From Gavia stellata (Eukaryota > Chordata > Aves > Gaviiformes > Gaviidae), in assembly GCF_030936135.1 (NCBI RefSeq), contig NC_082603.1:14786880-14850879 (forward strand): 64,000 nucleotides of DNA, read 5' to 3'. A program made the position numbers and the translations under genes. Below the pieces are notes generated by a model. The model had not been told where the DNA came from. It saw only the letters and a list, made by a program, of their open reading frames with translations, and did no database searches. Position 1 is the stretch's first letter. The number at the start of each line of letters is the position of its first letter. Of the stretch, positions 62,601-64,000 are shown piece by piece.

Positions 62601-64000
62601 ACTTAGATTGTTCTATTAAACAGCTTCTTAGACATGTTGAACTGAAATACCCTATAGCTATTAAAATATTTTGATAAGAATGTTGTAAGTTTAAGTGAAA
62701 GTTAAGTCTTAAAACTTCATTGCAATAGGTTGCCTGTTTGTCAGTTGCATCTCAGGAAGATGCATTTGCTAAATTCCAGTTTTTACGACGGACTTTCAAT
62801 ACATTTGGGCTAATCATGTCCAGTTGCTAAATTATTGTCCTTGCTCTGAAGGATTCTACAAAGATTACTTCTGTCATAAAATTCAGATTAAGAAGAAAAA
62901 AATAAAGTGTTACAAGAATAGAAGAACAGGGTTCATCCTAAATGGTCAAGCCTACAACATAGACTGTTCAGGGATGTCAAAAATAGGGTGCTACTAGGTT
63001 TTGCAAAGTCTTACCAAGCGCAACAGAGGATATTTTGAAGCTGGTAATGCTTTGCTTTTCCTTTCATCTGTTTGGAGACTTATTTTAGTTGTAGGGTTTT
63101 TATGTAGTCTTCCACAATAGTTAATTTTAAAAAAGTCTTTAAAAATAGTTTTAAAATAGTATTACAAGTACTTTCATGCATACTAAAACTATAAAGTAGC
63201 CTGGTTTGACTCAATTTGTCCCTAGTAGTTTCTGTCTGGGGCGGAGAGGGGCGAGAGGGAGAGAAAGTAGGTTTAACTGGATTATACTGAAGGGATTGCA
63301 TGAACTCCTCACTTGTATCAAAGAATTCATTCTTGGAGAAATTGTGAAGGAGAGTGCATTTTCTCCTGTCTGATAACATACAGATTAATTGGGAGCTGGG
63401 TCCCTCTTTCTATATTCTTAAGGTAATTGTTATGTTTGTTTTCTGGTTGGAAACCAAGGAACCTCTACCTGGTTGTGTACTCTGCTGTCTAGTAAGGTTT
63501 GAATTCCCTGGGGGAGAAGAGGAAGAGGAATACTAGTCTGTTTGTACCAGTGACTGCTCTTGTACTTCTAGAGGAATGGGGTAGGAGGAAGACAGAACGT
63601 CGCACGTATGACACTTGCTCCTCCTGGTAAACCTAGAGCTTTAATTCTACCCTTGTAGCAGACAAGTAGTAGTTATCTCTTGCAATTCTTCAAAGATCAA
63701 AACTTGATTAGTGGACCAAAATCTGACTTTTGAGCAATCCTTGTGAAACATAATGCTTTCATACTGTGACAAACTCTGAAAAGAGTTCCAGTGACCTCTT
63801 TTTCCTTTCCCTTGTAGATAGCAGATGGGCTGGTCATATTTCTTTCTCACAATTACTTTAAGTGTGTATTTTGGTAGTAATAGAATAGCTTTTAATAAAC
63901 TTCTGTAATGCCAATAAAGGGGAAAAGCTGTTAAGTTCTTAAGTTTGTAGTTTTATCACAGCAAATGACTGGGTAACAGCGAACTACTACGGCATGTTCA
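59606..64000. other. CDC14A intron 4 (continues past window)
   Basis: This is AT-rich intronic sequence to the end of the window. I searched by eye for the next CDC14A exon (VIYLKKTPEEAYR) and did not find it. No mobile element was recognised. Confidence 0.7.

Noticed and set aside
59606-64000. Search for the fifth CDC14A coding exon
   Set aside because: No stretch encoding anything like VIYLKKTPEEAYR with flanking splice sites was found, so the exon is taken to lie beyond the window.

Overview
The window is nuclear vertebrate DNA, almost certainly from a bird. It carries large, intron-rich genes with GT-AG splice sites, two CpG-island promoters, several CR1 LINE 3' ends of avian type, and two solo LTRs of a family I recognise from bird endogenous retroviruses. 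I did not attempt a species call. There is no operon, CRISPR array, plasmid or prokaryotic element, and I found no previously undescribed multi-gene system.

Three protein-coding genes are recognisable. (1) SLC30A7 (zinc transporter ZnT7) lies on the minus strand, from its start codon at 26605 down to position 29. Ten coding exons encode residues 1-365; only the last roughly 15 residues and the 3' UTR fall outside the window. (2) EXTL2 (exostosin-like 2, a Golgi GT64 glycosyltransferase) lies on the plus strand, with three coding exons at 30520-33476 encoding 318 residues. It shares a CpG-rich, head-to-head promoter region (about 25.8-27.6 kb) with SLC30A7. (3) CDC14A (dual-specificity phosphatase) lies on the plus strand. 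Its first four coding exons (39182-59605, residues 1-106) are present; the catalytic part and the rest of the gene lie to the right of the window.

Layout: 1-26.2 kb is mostly SLC30A7 introns, with one minus-strand LTR at 13.3-13.9 kb. The shared promoter island occupies 25.8-27.6 kb, EXTL2 and its 3' UTR 30.5 to about 35.6 kb, and a short intergenic stretch about 35.6-38.1 kb. The CDC14A CpG island, at 38.1-39.8 kb, has a two-CCAAT plus E2F arrangement. CDC14A introns fill 39.9-64 kb and contain a plus-strand LTR (52.4-52.9 kb) and three CR1 fragments (about 41.0, 48.3-49.0 and 50.0-50.2 kb).

The genes do not form a pathway. ZnT7 loads zinc into the early secretory pathway and EXTL2 acts on glycosaminoglycan linkage regions in the ER/Golgi lumen. 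CDC14A is a cell-cycle and cytoskeletal phosphatase. Their grouping is inherited synteny, although the CDC14A orientation next to EXTL2 differs from the human arrangement as I remember it. Long open frames inside the two CpG islands and inside the repeats are not genes. Protein comparisons were made from memory of the human proteins, without a database search.
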